Below are positions 35,211 to 45,341 of a DNA stretch of 64,000 nucleotides, piece by piece. Location of the stretch: positions 50,596-114,595 of the forward strand of contig NZ_KE386911.1 in the NCBI RefSeq assembly GCF_000429505.1. Direction: 5' to 3'. The DNA is from Aliagarivorans taiwanensis DSM 22990 (GTDB lineage: Bacteria > Pseudomonadota > Gammaproteobacteria > Enterobacterales > Celerinatantimonadaceae). Every line of letters starts with the position of its first letter. Positions within the stretch are counted from its first letter, which is position 1. The notes under the pieces were generated by a model. It saw only the letters and a program-made list of their open reading frames with translations. It was not told the DNA's origin and searched no databases. The translations under genes and the position numbers were made by a program.

Positions 35211-37568
35211 TCAAGATTTCGCAGAATCAACGCTGAAGCGCTCGGGACATTGCTCCAAAGCCACGTCCAAAACCTGCTCGATCCAACGCACTGGAATGAT
35301 CTTTAGATCGCCAATCACGTTCTCTGGGATCTCCTGCAGATCGCGCTCGTTTTCCTGTGGAATCAATACCGTTTTGATACCACCGCGATGCGCTGCCAAC
35401 AGTTTTTCTTTCAAACCTCCGATCGGCAACACCTCGCCGCGCAGGGTAATCTCGCCGGTCATCGCCACGTCGGCTTTCACCGGATTGCCAGTTAAGCTAG
35501 AAACCAGTGCGGTACACATTGCGATACCCGCGCTTGGGCCATCTTTTGGCGTAGCACCTTCCGGTACGTGAACGTGAATGTCACGCTTCTCGTAGAAGTC
35601 GGCATTGATGCGCCACTTATCGGCACGCGAGCGTACTACGGTCATGGCTGCTTGAATCGACTCCTGCATCACATCACCGAGCGAGCCGGTGTAGGTCAGC
35701 TTGCCTTTACCCGGTACCGATGCGGTCTCGATAGTCAGCAAGTCGCCGCCTACCTCGGTCCACGCCAAACCGGTCACCATGCCGATGCGGTTGTTCTCGT
35801 CGGCCTTGCCGTAATCAAAGCGCTGCACACCCAAGAAATCTTTCAGGTTATCTTGGCTGATTTCGATCTTCTTAATCGACTTGTCCAGCAAGATGTTCTT
35901 CACAGCCTTACGACATAGCTTGGAGATTTCACGCTCCAGGCTACGTACCCCGGCTTCGCGGGTGTAGTAACGGATGATGCCGATAATCGCACTGTCATGG
36001 ATCTCTATCTCGCCGGGTTTCAGGCCGTTACGCTTGATTTGCTTGGCCATCAGGTGCTGCTTAGCAATATTGAGCTTCTCGTCTTCGGTGTAACCAGACA
36101 GGCGAATCACTTCCATACGATCGAGCAACGGGCCCGGGATATTCATCGAGTTAGAGGTGGCTACGAACATCACATCGCTCAGGTCATAGTCCACTTCCAA
36201 GTAGTGGTCGTTAAAGCTGTTGTTTTGTTCTGGGTCGAGCACTTCAAGCAGGGCCGATGCTGGATCACCGCGCATGTCTGAGCTCATCTTGTCGATCTCA
36301 TCGAGCAAGAACAGTGGGTTTTTCACCGCCACCTTAGACATCTTCTGAATCAGTTTGCCCGGCATGGAGCCGATATAGGTACGACGGTGACCGCGGATCT
36401 CTGCCTCATCACGCACCCCACCCAACGCCATACGCACATACTTGCGGCCGGTGGATTTAGCGATAGACTGGCCCAGCGAGGTTTTACCTACGCCAGGAGG
36501 CCCTACCAAACAAAGGATTGGGCCCTTGAGCTTGTTCACACGATTTTGCACCGCCAAGTACTCGAGGATGCGCTCTTTCACTTTCTCTAAGCCGTAGTGG
36601 TCTTTGTTGAGCACCTCTTCGGCTTTAGATAAGTCGCGCTTCACCTTCGAGCGAGCAGTCCAAGGGACACCCAACATCCAATCGATGTAGCTACGCACCA
36701 CGGTAGCTTCAGCTGACATCGGCGACATCATCTTCAGCTTGTTCAGTTCGGCCTGAGTCTTCTCTTTGGCCTCTTCGGGCATCTTGGCTTCTTCGATGCG
36801 TTTGGTCAGTTGCTCAAACTCATCCTGGCCTTCGTCCATCTCACCAAGCTCTTTCTGAATGGCCTTCATTTGCTCATTCAGGTAGTACTCGCGCTGGCTC
36901 TTCTCCATCTGCTTTTTCACCCGGCCGCGGATTTTCTTCTCCACGTGCAACAGGTCAATCTCAGACTCCATCATCGCCATCAGGTATTCGAGACGCTCGG
37001 TTACACTGGCGATCTCCAGCACCGATTGCTTGTCTTCAAGCTTGAGTGGCATGTGCGCGGCCATGGTATCGGCCAGGCGCGCTGCATCGTCGATGCCGGA
37101 AACCGAGGTGAGCACCTCTGGTGGGATCTTCTTATTAAGCTTGATATAGCCTTCAAACTGGTTGATGGCCGAGCGCACCATCACTTCCTGTTCGCGCTCA
37201 TCGGGCAAATCAGAAAGCAGGTACTGCGCTTGGGCTACGTAAAATTCGTCGTGATCAACAAACTCTTCCAAGCGGGCTCGCTGGCTACCTTCCACCAACA
37301 CCTTAACGGTGCCATCAGGCAGTTTAAGTAGCTGCAAAATATTGGCGACGGTGCCGACTTCGTAGAGGTCCTCGACTTGAGGATCGTCATTGCTGGCATC
37401 CTTTTGCGCTACGAGCAGTACCTGTTTGTCCTGAGACATTGCATTTTCTAAGCAACGAATCGACTTCTCACGGCCTACAAACAGCGGAATAACCATATGC
37501 GGATAAACAACCACATCGCGCAATGGTAATACGGGGATTTCAAAACGCTCGGAACGCTCTAAGGTCAT
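35211..37568 (-). CDS. lon: ATP-dependent protease Lon
   Basis: 785 residues, the bacterial LonA plan: N-terminal substrate domain starting FEIPVLPLRDVVVYPHMVIPL, a central coiled-coil, AAA+ ATPase (Walker A GPPGVGKTS, Walker B FLLDEIDKM) and C-terminal Ser-Lys protease domain (catalytic Ser in PKDGPSAG). It degrades misfolded and regulatory proteins in the cytoplasm. A sigma-32-like promoter lies 39-65 bases upstream. The usual upstream neighbours clpP-clpX are absent here; ruvC lies upstream instead. Confidence 0.97.
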   Translation of the reverse strand: MTLERSERFEIPVLPLRDVVVYPHMVIPLFVGREKSIRCLENAMSQDKQVLLVAQKDASNDDPQVEDLYEVGTVANILQLLKLPDGTVKVLVEGSQRARLEEFVDHDEFYVAQAQYLLSDLPDEREQEVMVRSAINQFEGYIKLNKKIPPEVLTSVSGIDDAARLADTMAAHMPLKLEDKQSVLEIASVTERLEYLMAMMESEIDLLHVEKKIRGRVKKQMEKSQREYYLNEQMKAIQKELGEMDEGQDEFEQLTKRIEEAKMPEEAKEKTQAELNKLKMMSPMSAEATVVRSYIDWMLGVPWTARSKVKRDLSKAEEVLNKDHYGLEKVKERILEYLAVQNRVNKLKGPILCLVGPPGVGKTSLGQSIAKSTGRKYVRMALGGVRDEAEIRGHRRTYIGSMPGKLIQKMSKVAVKNPLFLLDEIDKMSSDMRGDPASALLEVLDPEQNNSFNDHYLEVDYDLSDVMFVATSNSMNIPGPLLDRMEVIRLSGYTEDEKLNIAKQHLMAKQIKRNGLKPGEIEIHDSAIIGIIRYYTREAGVRSLEREISKLCRKAVKNILLDKSIKKIEISQDNLKDFLGVQRFDYGKADENNRIGMVTGLAWTEVGGDLLTIETASVPGKGKLTYTGSLGDVMQESIQAAMTVVRSRADKWRINADFYEKRDIHVHVPEGATPKDGPSAGIAMCTALVSSLTGNPVKADVAMTGEITLRGEVLPIGGLKEKLLAAHRGGIKTVLIPQENERDLQEIPENVIGDLKIIPVRWIEQVLDVALEQCPERFSVDSAKS

Positions 37569-37606
37569 GTCTTCCTCTTCACCTTAGTTAATCATCTTGA
37601 ATCAGT

Positions 37607-37633
37607 ATATTGGGGCTCGCGTTGAGGATTCAA
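37607..37633 (-). promoter_or_regulatory. Sigma-32 (heat shock) promoter of lon
   Basis: On the minus strand TTGAAT, a 12-base spacer and CCCCAATAT resemble the CTTGAAA / CCCCATNT consensus. The -10 end is 39 bases from the lon start, leaving a leader of about 30 bases. lon is a classic sigma-32 gene. Confidence 0.7.
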
Positions 37634-37691
37634 TCGACGAGTGTCGATATTTTTTGATTTCGCCATCAACTGCCTAGTTTTTCCGCAAGAC

Positions 37692-38213
37692 TCAGCGTAA
37701 ACGACGCCGAACCGTACCAGTAACCTTACCCGCCATGCGGATTAAACTCTGCTGGGTGTGGCAATGACACAAGGCAACCGCCAACGCATCGGCCGCATCC
37801 GCTTGAGGTTTCGCAGACAAATTCAGCAAATGCATCACCATGGCCTGCACCTGAGTCTTGTCTGCCCCACCCTTGCCAACCACCGCTTGCTTGATTTGCC
37901 GGGCAGAATACTCCGCCACTGGCAACTCGGCGTTCACCCCTGCCACAATCGCCGCACCACGGGCTTGGCCGAGCTTCAAGGCCGAGTCGGCATTGCGCGC
38001 CATAAACACCTGCTCAATGGCAAACTCATCGGGGCTAAACTGGGTGATGATCTCACTGACGCCGGCGTAGACATGTTTAAGCCTCGCCGGCAGCTCTTTC
38101 TCTTGAATCCGAATACAACCGCTTCCCAAATACTCAACGCCGCGAGCTGTCAATCTGATCACGCCGTAGCCGGTGAGTCGCGAACCGGGATCAATACCTA
38201 GAATAATACTCAC
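37692..38213 (-). CDS. ruvC: Holliday junction resolvase RuvC
   Basis: 173 residues, RNase H-fold endonuclease that cleaves four-way junctions made by RuvAB. Catalytic acids are visible: Asp8 in LGIDPGS, Glu in FAIEQVFM and the Asp pair in [11 protein letters not shown]. It follows yebC by 3 bases. The ruvAB genes, normally next, are not here; lon follows instead. Confidence 0.96.
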   Translation of the reverse strand: MSIILGIDPGSRLTGYGVIRLTARGVEYLGSGCIRIQEKELPARLKHVYAGVSEIITQFSPDEFAIEQVFMARNADSALKLGQARGAAIVAGVNAELPVAEYSARQIKQAVVGKGGADKTQVQAMVMHLLNLSAKPQADAADALAVALCHCHTQQSLIRMAGKVTGTVRRRLR

Positions 38214-38216
38214 GTC

Positions 38217-38960
38217 TTATAGGCTCTCTGCCAACTCATCAGAGATCTGGCCGTTGTGATAGACCTCCTGCACATCATCATCGTCTTCGAGCATGTCGAT
38301 TAAGCGCAACAGCTTGGGGGCCGTATCGGCATCGAGTTCAGCAAAGGTCGAAGGCAGCATGGTCACCTCGGCATTGACCGACTCAAAGCCAGCGGCATCC
38401 AGCGCATCTTTTACCGCACCAAACTCTGCGGGCTCGGTGTGCACATCTACGCTACCATCCTCATGGGCGAGCACATCTTCAGCGCCCGCTTCTAGGGCTA
38501 GCTCCATGAGCTGTTCTTCATCAATGCCGGGGGCAAAGCTAATCACCCCTTTTTTCGAGAATAAGTACGCGACACTGCCGTCTGTTCCCAGGTTACCACC
38601 ACTTTTAGAGAAGGCATGGCGCACGCCGGATACGGTGCGGTTGCGATTATCGGTCATGGTCTCGACCAGCACCGCGGTACCTCCCGGGCCGTAGCCCTCG
38701 TAGATAACCGTTTCCAGCTGTTGGCCTTCAAGCTCACCGGCACCACGTTGGATCGCGCGGGTGATGGTGTCGCGCGTCATATTGCTCGATAAAGCCTTGT
38801 CTATCGCTGCACGCAAGCGAGGATTGGCGTCGGCATCTGAGCCTCCTTCTCGGGCAGCAACGGTAAGTTCGCGAATCAGTTTGGTAAAAATCTTGCCGCG
38901 CTTGGCATCTTGGGCGGCTTTGCGGTGCTTAATGTTCGCCCATTTACTATGTCCGGCCAT
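38217..38960 (-). CDS. yebC: YebC/TACO1-family translation factor
   Basis: 247 residues beginning [22 protein letters not shown], the invariant YebC N-terminus. The family aids translation of difficult (proline-rich) stretches and was formerly called a transcriptional regulator. Operon with ruvC, 3 bases apart. Confidence 0.95.
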   Translation of the reverse strand: MAGHSKWANIKHRKAAQDAKRGKIFTKLIRELTVAAREGGSDADANPRLRAAIDKALSSNMTRDTITRAIQRGAGELEGQQLETVIYEGYGPGGTAVLVETMTDNRNRTVSGVRHAFSKSGGNLGTDGSVAYLFSKKGVISFAPGIDEEQLMELALEAGAEDVLAHEDGSVDVHTEPAEFGAVKDALDAAGFESVNAEVTMLPSTFAELDADTAPKLLRLIDMLEDDDDVQEVYHNGQISDELAESL

Positions 38961-39150
38961 ATATTCTCCTGTAGAACGTAGACCGTCGTTACTCCTTATG
39001 TCAGACGTAAGGTGCGCGGTCTTTTGGCGCGACTATATCATAAGTCTCTTCCAGCACCGGACCTTGGCTCACAGAAAAAACCACCTATTTACGGGTAATT
39101 AGACCAGACAGCCGTAAAAGCTACGCTATAGTGTTAATAAACAATACACA

Positions 39151-39651
39151 GTGGCAAGGACGTCATACATTGTGGTTTGCAGGCAAGGACGCATAATAAC
39201 GCGCTGGTCGCGAAGAAGTACGCTAAGGTCGGTCCTCATCTCCGGCTTGTTTTTATTAGTGCTTCAAACACTCTCAACGGTAGCTCACGCAACCAGTGGC
39301 CTTTGGGTTGTGACCAACAGCCTGAACAGTGTTGCACTCACCGAGCGACATATAAAGAACATCTTTTCACTCAAGCAAAAGTCATGGCCCAACGGCTCGC
39401 CCATCCAGATTGTGGTGCTACCACAAAACGACATCCTGCATGAGCGTTTTTGTCTGGATACCTTGGACCTGTTTCCTTATCAACTAAACCGAATATGGGA
39501 GCGTCAAATCTACACCGGTAGTGCAATTGCTCCCATTGTGGCGCGCAGTCGTAAACAGCTTCTCGATTACGTTCTTACCCACCCCAACGCCATTGGCTAC
39601 ATCGATTCGGAGGTAAGTGATGAAAGTATCACGCTGTTTGCTATTGATTAG
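39151..39651 (+). CDS. Short secreted phosphate-binding-like (PstS fold) protein
   Basis: 166 residues at most. A hydrophobic export segment (SVLISGLFLLVLQTLSTVAHA) precedes about 115 residues resembling half of a PstS-type substrate-binding domain: LTERHIKNIFSLKQKSWPNG, IQIVVLPQNDILHERF and a C-terminal HPNAIGYIDSE. Such short PBP-like proteins are often next to signalling genes in Vibrio/Shewanella relatives. The start is uncertain: GTG at 39151, or GTG at 39172 with AAGGA 11 bases upstream. The last 32 bases overlap the following porin gene, so the two are coupled. The ligand is unproven. Confidence 0.7.
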   Translation: MARTSYIVVCRQGRIITRWSRRSTLRSVLISGLFLLVLQTLSTVAHATSGLWVVTNSLNSVALTERHIKNIFSLKQKSWPNGSPIQIVVLPQNDILHERFCLDTLDLFPYQLNRIWERQIYTGSAIAPIVARSRKQLLDYVLTHPNAIGYIDSEVSDESITLFAID

Positions 39652-40828
39652 CCTACTCAGCATGGGTACAGGTATAGCCAGAGCTGAACAGCAGTTTAGC
39701 TGGGGTGGTTTTCTGTCTGCCGCCTACTTGGACGTATCAGATAACAGTTTCTACGGCTACGACAGCGGCGACAGTGGCCCGCTACTAGAAGCCGGACTTC
39801 ACGGCTACTGGTACTTGAATCGCTACTTCTCAGTAAGTGGCTTGGTCATCGCCAGAGAGAGCGGCGATTGGTTTGAGTCGGGCTTGGAGATTGATTACCT
39901 CAATCTCACTACCCAGTTGGCCGAAACGGAGTCGTGGTCAGCCAACGTGCAATTGGGCCGCTTTAAACTGTCCAATGGGATCTATGGTGCGACCCGTGAT
40001 ATCCCGTTCACGCGCCCTAGCATCATTATGCCCCAGTCGATCTACCACAATATCTTTCGCGAACAGAACCTGCGTGCCGATGGCGTGCGCTTCAATCTCA
40101 GTTACTGGACGGAGAGTAACCAAGAGATCACGTTTTCTGCATCCGTGGGCAAAGAGCCTTTAGATGAAAGTTTCAGCCGCCGTTTCTTTGGCCCCGAGCA
40201 AAGTGGCGAGTTTGAGGCAGATTGGAACACCAGCATTGGTCTGCGCTACCGGCCAAGTAGCGCGTGGTTGTTTGGCTTTGACTATCGTCGATTAAAGCTT
40301 AGCCTCAAAGATGAGATCGTAATTCCGCTGCCTATTTCAGAAACACAATTTGCCCCAGTGCCAGTTGATTTCTATTTCGATACTGACCAATACCTGTTGT
40401 CGGTGCAGTACTCCCAGCGCTACTTTGAGATCACCAGTGAACTAACCTTCCGCGAAGGGGGCACCTATGGCAAGAGTAGCTCGCCTCTAGGCGGTTTTGT
40501 CACCCCGGCATTTGATGGCAGTACCGACATGCAAGCCTTCTACCTGCAAGGTGTCGCCTATGTTCATCCTCAGTGGCAGGTGCTGTTGCGCTATGACCGA
40601 GTACACTTTACCGAAAGCGATATTCCACGAAACTTGAAGGACTTACATGATGTAGTTATTGGCGCGAGTTGGCAGCCTACCAACGACTTGTTGGTGCGCC
40701 TTGAGCACCACTGGTTGACGGGAACCTCGACGCTGCCGCCGGTTAACGATTTACCTCCAGTCTCTTCCACATACAACCCAGAGCGTCACTGGCGCATGTT
40801 TGCGTTAGAGCTGAGTTATCGTTTCTAG
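39620..40828 (+). CDS. Outer-membrane beta-barrel (porin-like) protein
   Basis: 402 residues from the ATG at 39620, which has GGAGG 6 bases upstream. The signal peptide (MKVSRCLLLISLLSMGTGIARA) is followed by alternating aromatic/polar strands (GFLSAAYLDVSD, GYWYLNRYFSVSGLV, WSANVQLGRFKLS) and the protein ends SYRF, the C-terminal aromatic barrel signal. I do not recognise a named porin. It lies between the binding protein and a GGDEF-EAL gene, 17 bases before the latter. Confidence 0.75.
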   Translation: MKVSRCLLLISLLSMGTGIARAEQQFSWGGFLSAAYLDVSDNSFYGYDSGDSGPLLEAGLHGYWYLNRYFSVSGLVIARESGDWFESGLEIDYLNLTTQLAETESWSANVQLGRFKLSNGIYGATRDIPFTRPSIIMPQSIYHNIFREQNLRADGVRFNLSYWTESNQEITFSASVGKEPLDESFSRRFFGPEQSGEFEADWNTSIGLRYRPSSAWLFGFDYRRLKLSLKDEIVIPLPISETQFAPVPVDFYFDTDQYLLSVQYSQRYFEITSELTFREGGTYGKSSSPLGGFVTPAFDGSTDMQAFYLQGVAYVHPQWQVLLRYDRVHFTESDIPRNLKDLHDVVIGASWQPTNDLLVRLEHHWLTGTSTLPPVNDLPPVSSTYNPERHWRMFALELSYRF

Positions 40829-40845
40829 CGGATAAGGAGCTATCG

Positions 40846-43302
40846 ATGCGTTCATTGAGTCACTTTCCGTTGCTGGACGTCGCTAACCGCTTTGTCAGTG
40901 TCAGACTGAAACTGGTAATTGGTTTGTTCGTGTTAGCCATTACCGCGTTGTGCCTATTTGGCTACAGCGCAGCAACCTATTACCAAAACCAGGAACAGCA
41001 ACTGCGCTCGAGTTTATTTAACAACTATTTTGAAGAATTTAATGATCAGATCGTCAAACTCAAAGACAGCATTACCTATATCTTCGAAGCACAAGTGGTA
41101 CTTAGCCAAGCAGACAATTTTGAGGCATTGAATGGCTACCTTGAGCAGGCACTTCCTGAGCTGCAGTGGTTACTTCCCATCTCTGACGCATGTATCGCCC
41201 AATACAACAAAATACCAAGCTGCTTCCAGCAAACTCTGCTGCCTCCCGATAGCCTAACCGCGCAGGTTCAAGCAAATGCAGGACCATCCCACGTAATCGA
41301 TTGTCGCGAGTATTGCTCGCTTTGGATCGCACTGCCAGTACGCACAGCCCGCAATCAACGCGGGATTTTTTCGTTTAAGCTGGACTTAGCGGAAGCGCTA
41401 ATCAATGTAGCCCAGCGAGATGATATCGATGTCGCGATCATCGATATCCGTCCTCAAGCTGAAAAATCGATACTCATCGCCACTCAAACCGAGCGCCAAA
41501 GTAACACCTGGTTTGATAACGCGCTGAAACAGGCAAACTCAAGTGCAGCCAGCTTTCAAGTTGATGGCGAGTATATTGAAACCCAGCAATTCTCCTTGGC
41601 TAGCCAAGGTAACCACAACCAGCGCCTACTCATTGCCAAAAACTGGAGCGAGCAACATGCACGCAAACTGTCACACTACCAAAACTTGATATTGTTATTG
41701 CTGGCGACCGGAATAATGAGCGTGGTGACAGGCTTTTTACTCATGAAGCGGCCATTGCGCAGCCTGCGCTATCATGCCACTCACCTTCCTGCCATTCTCG
41801 ACAATCGAGGCTATCGACCTCAACCTCCACGTAGTGGTTTACTCGATGAGTTTGATTCGTTAGACCGTATTTCTTTAGAGCTCGCGGACAAATTCGCAAC
41901 CATGCAGCAGCGCATTGAAGCAAACACCGCTAGCCTGGAGAGAATGGTTTTGATTGACCAGCTAACAGAGTTACCCAATCGAACTTCTTTCCGCCAACAG
42001 CTTGATAGGTCGATGAAGCAAGCCCAATCAAGCAATACCGATCTCAGCTTGCTGTACATCGATATTGACGACTTCAAGACCATCAATGATAAGCTCGGTC
42101 ACAAGTTCGGTGATCAACTACTCAAACGCTTAGCAACCCGCTTGGTTCAGCTTTGCCCTTCCGATAACCACGCATTTCGCCTTGGCGGCGACGAGTTTAC
42201 CGTGATTCTGGTCGGCCATAACGACGAGTCAGTAATGGCCTTTGCTGATAACCTCGCCCAATGGTTAGCGCGCGACATCACCATTGAAGACGTCACCATC
42301 AGCGTGACCCCCAGCATTGGGGTGGCTAACGCCCAACAGTCGTCCTACGACAGTGACCTCATTACCCAATATGCAGATCTCGCAATGTACGCCTCAAAGC
42401 GCAAAGGTCGTAACTGTGTAAGCCACTTCAATATCGAACTCGCCAAGCACAATGATTTAGTTTTCACCATTGATAGCCAGTTCAAAGAGGCGATGCGCAA
42501 CGATGAACTGGAATTGTTTATGCAGCCGCAAGTCTCCATGTTGGAGCAACGGATCATTGGCTTTGAGCTATTACTCCGTTGGCGCCACCCAGAGGAAGGC
42601 TTGATAAGCCCTGGACGCTTTTTAGATGTAATAGAAAAGGGTCGACACATTATCCCACTTGGTTACTGGGTAATCGACAAAAGCATTGCACTACTCGAAG
42701 AAATGGAATATCTCGGTCTGAAAGGTTTAGTCATTGCTTTCAACGTTAGTGGTCGGCAGTTTGATGATAAGAGCTTCGCCACTCGTCTAATTCAGAAATT
42801 CCAATCCGCCGGCGAGCTGTCGAATATATTAGAACTTGAAATCACTGAAAGCGCGGCACTGACGAACTATCAGCAGGTACAGAGCCAACTTTTCGACATA
42901 CGAGCAGCCGGCATAAGAGTAGCCTTCGATGACTTTGGGAAGGGCTTCACATCACTCAGTTACCTGAGTAAGCTCGATTGCGACAAGATAAAATTTGACC
43001 GAGAGTTTGGGCTCAACGCCATCTCATCCTCTTCATCCCAATACATTTTGCTCAGCATGCAAAAGTTGATGAGCCAACTCAACTATGACGTGTTAGTTGA
43101 GGGGGTTGAGACAGTTGAACACGCCAACTGGCTGAAATTTAATGGCTTTGACAAGGTACAAGGCTATTTGTTTGGTAAGCCGGTGACCAAAGACCAAGCC
43201 TTGGAGATGCTGGCGAGAAGCAAACAGACCTCATCGTTGATTAACGAGCAAGGTTATCAGATTGAACTGGCCCAGCTGCCAACAGCGTCGGCGCGCCACT
43301 GA
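40846..43302 (+). CDS. Membrane GGDEF-EAL cyclic-di-GMP enzyme
   Basis: 818 residues. One helix at about 22-45 and another at about 280-300 enclose a periplasmic sensor domain of about 230 residues with several cysteines. A GGDEF domain follows (LGGDEF at 446-451; no RxxD I-site before it), then an EAL domain (E-L-L at 574-576, FNVSGRQF, LEITESA, FDDFGKGFTSL, KIKFDREF, LVEGVET). Both motifs look catalytically competent, so either synthesis or hydrolysis may dominate. It is last in the binding-protein/porin cassette, suggesting the secreted protein reports a ligand to it. Confidence 0.88.
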   Translation: MRSLSHFPLLDVANRFVSVRLKLVIGLFVLAITALCLFGYSAATYYQNQEQQLRSSLFNNYFEEFNDQIVKLKDSITYIFEAQVVLSQADNFEALNGYLEQALPELQWLLPISDACIAQYNKIPSCFQQTLLPPDSLTAQVQANAGPSHVIDCREYCSLWIALPVRTARNQRGIFSFKLDLAEALINVAQRDDIDVAIIDIRPQAEKSILIATQTERQSNTWFDNALKQANSSAASFQVDGEYIETQQFSLASQGNHNQRLLIAKNWSEQHARKLSHYQNLILLLLATGIMSVVTGFLLMKRPLRSLRYHATHLPAILDNRGYRPQPPRSGLLDEFDSLDRISLELADKFATMQQRIEANTASLERMVLIDQLTELPNRTSFRQQLDRSMKQAQSSNTDLSLLYIDIDDFKTINDKLGHKFGDQLLKRLATRLVQLCPSDNHAFRLGGDEFTVILVGHNDESVMAFADNLAQWLARDITIEDVTISVTPSIGVANAQQSSYDSDLITQYADLAMYASKRKGRNCVSHFNIELAKHNDLVFTIDSQFKEAMRNDELELFMQPQVSMLEQRIIGFELLLRWRHPEEGLISPGRFLDVIEKGRHIIPLGYWVIDKSIALLEEMEYLGLKGLVIAFNVSGRQFDDKSFATRLIQKFQSAGELSNILELEITESAALTNYQQVQSQLFDIRAAGIRVAFDDFGKGFTSLSYLSKLDCDKIKFDREFGLNAISSSSSQYILLSMQKLMSQLNYDVLVEGVETVEHANWLKFNGFDKVQGYLFGKPVTKDQALEMLARSKQTSSLINEQGYQIELAQLPTASARH

Positions 43303-43327
43303 CCGGAAAGCAGCTACGCCTAGACAC

Positions 43328-43354
43328 AAAAAAGGAGGCAATCGCCTCCTTTTT
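43328..43354. terminator. Bidirectional rho-independent terminator
   Basis: AAAAAGGAGGC, loop AATC, GCCTCCTTTTT between the convergent GGDEF-EAL gene and aspS. Confidence 0.85.
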
Positions 43355-43376
43355 AAGTCGCTTTAGCAAACGTTAA

Positions 43377-45143
43377 TTACGCTTTCTCTTGCGGACGAAT
43401 CGTCAGAGCTAGCTCTTCTAGCGCCGCAGGGTTGGCTGCGCTTGGTGCGTTAGTCAGCGGACACGCGGCGGTGGTGGTTTTCGGGAATGCCATCACGTCA
43501 CGAATCGAGCTTGCGCCGGTCATCAGCATCACCAAGCGGTCAAGACCGAAGGCCAGGCCAGCATGCGGTGGCGCACCGTATTGCAGGGCATCCAGCAAGA
43601 AGCCAAACTTGTCTTGCGCTTCTTCGTCGCTGATACCCAAGGCTTCAAAGGCTGCTGCCTGCATCTCTTGGCGGTGAATACGCACACTACCACCACCCAG
43701 CTCAACACCGTTCAACACCATGTCGTAGGCGTTTGAGTCGATGTTGGCAGGATCGGCCAGCAGCTGCTCTGGGCTTACGCCTTCTACTGGCGCAGTAAAT
43801 GGGTGGTGCATAGCGTGGAGCTTGCCGTCGATCTCTTCAAACATTGGGAAATCAACAACCCATAGCGGCTTCCACTCGTCGCTCACCAAGCCTAGATCTT
43901 CACCCACTTTCAAACGCAGCGCGCCCATGGCTTCGCATACAGTACGCGCGTTATCCGCGCCGAACAAGATAAGGTCGCCATCTTGCGCGCCACAGCGCTC
44001 AACGATTGCCAGAGCAATCTCAGGGGTCAGGAACTTAAGAATTGGCGATTGCAGGCCATCTACGCCATCGGCCAGTGCATTGACTTTCATCCATGCCAGA
44101 CCTTTCGCGCCGTAGATACCCACGTACTTGCCGTAGTCATCAATTTGCTTACGTGACAAGCTTGCGCCGCCCGGTACGCTCAATACTGCAACGCGGCCTT
44201 TCTCGTCGTTGGCAGGGCCTGAGAATACCTTGAACTCAACCTCTTTAAGCAAATCTGCCACATCCACCAGCTGCATTGGGTTGCGCAGGTCTGGCTTGTC
44301 AGAACCATATAGACGCATGGCTTCAGAGAATGGCATCACTGGAAACTCGCCCAGATCAACGTCCATCATCTCTTTGAACAAATCACGGATCATGGTTTCA
44401 GTCACCGCCATCACCTCATCAGAGCTCATAAATGAGGTCTCGATATCGATTTGGGTGAACTCAGGCTGGCGGTCAGCACGCAAGTCTTCATCGCGGAAGC
44501 ACTTAACGATTTGGTAGTAACGGTCCATGCCCGACATCATCAGCAGCTGCTTAAAGATCTGCGGCGATTGTGGCAATGCAAAGAACTCACCTTTGTGAGT
44601 ACGGCTTGGCACCAAGTAGTCGCGCGCGCCCTCTGGCGTGGCCTTGGTAAGAATTGGGGTTTCGATGTCGAGGAAGCCATTGTCTTCCATAAAGCGACGA
44701 ACAAAACCGGTTACCTTGGCACGGAACATCATGCGCTGAGTCATCTCAGGACGACGCAGGTCCAGGTAGCGGTATTTAAGACGTTGCTCTTCGCTGTTAT
44801 CTTGGTTGCTGTCCAGTGGCAGCGGCGCGGCACGGTTGAGGATCTCGAGCTCAAGGCCTAGCAGCTCAACTTCACCGGTGGTCATGTCGGCATTCACCTG
44901 GCTCTCTGGGCGAGCACGAACACGGCCTTTCAGCTTCACGCAGAACTCGTTACGCAGGCTGTTAGCAATCTCGAACACCTCTGCGCGATCAGGGTCAAAC
45001 ACGACCTGCACGATACCTTCCCGGTCTCGTAGGTCGATGAAGATCACGCCGCCTAAATCACGACGACGATTCACCCATCCAACCAAATTAATTTCCTGAT
45101 CGACCAATTGCTTGGTCACCTGTCCACAGTAAACACTACGCAT
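43377..45143 (-). CDS. aspS: Aspartyl-tRNA synthetase
   Basis: 588 residues, bacterial-type AspRS. N-terminal OB anticodon domain ([20 protein letters not shown]), class II motif 2 ([19 protein letters not shown]), the bacterial GAD insertion and motif 3 ([13 protein letters not shown]) are in order. Charges tRNA-Asp in the cytoplasm. It is transcribed divergently from cmoA. Confidence 0.97.
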   Translation of the reverse strand: MRSVYCGQVTKQLVDQEINLVGWVNRRRDLGGVIFIDLRDREGIVQVVFDPDRAEVFEIANSLRNEFCVKLKGRVRARPESQVNADMTTGEVELLGLELEILNRAAPLPLDSNQDNSEEQRLKYRYLDLRRPEMTQRMMFRAKVTGFVRRFMEDNGFLDIETPILTKATPEGARDYLVPSRTHKGEFFALPQSPQIFKQLLMMSGMDRYYQIVKCFRDEDLRADRQPEFTQIDIETSFMSSDEVMAVTETMIRDLFKEMMDVDLGEFPVMPFSEAMRLYGSDKPDLRNPMQLVDVADLLKEVEFKVFSGPANDEKGRVAVLSVPGGASLSRKQIDDYGKYVGIYGAKGLAWMKVNALADGVDGLQSPILKFLTPEIALAIVERCGAQDGDLILFGADNARTVCEAMGALRLKVGEDLGLVSDEWKPLWVVDFPMFEEIDGKLHAMHHPFTAPVEGVSPEQLLADPANIDSNAYDMVLNGVELGGGSVRIHRQEMQAAAFEALGISDEEAQDKFGFLLDALQYGAPPHAGLAFGLDRLVMLMTGASSIRDVMAFPKTTTAACPLTNAPSAANPAALEELALTIRPQEKA

Positions 45144-45284
45144 TAAGCTATCCCGTTATAATCTTTTTGAAGCGGGGCAAGATTGCACCCTCACCTCGGA
45201 GCGAACCTGTTCGCCCTCGATGATTACCTATAAAAGCGGATAGTATAAAGAAACCGCCACGAAAATCAGTAGCCTCAGACAAAT

Positions 45285-45314
45285 TTGTGGTGTTCTTGCA
45301 AAATCAGCTAGAAT
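45285..45314 (+). promoter_or_regulatory. Candidate cmoA promoter
   Basis: TTGTGG at 45285 and TAGAAT at 45309 with an 18-base spacer, 28 bases before the cmoA start. The -10 neighbourhood GCTAGAATCGCC is shared with the fabV promoter. Confidence 0.4.
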
Positions 45315-45341
45315 CGCCGCCGTCTAATGTAGGTAGAAAGT

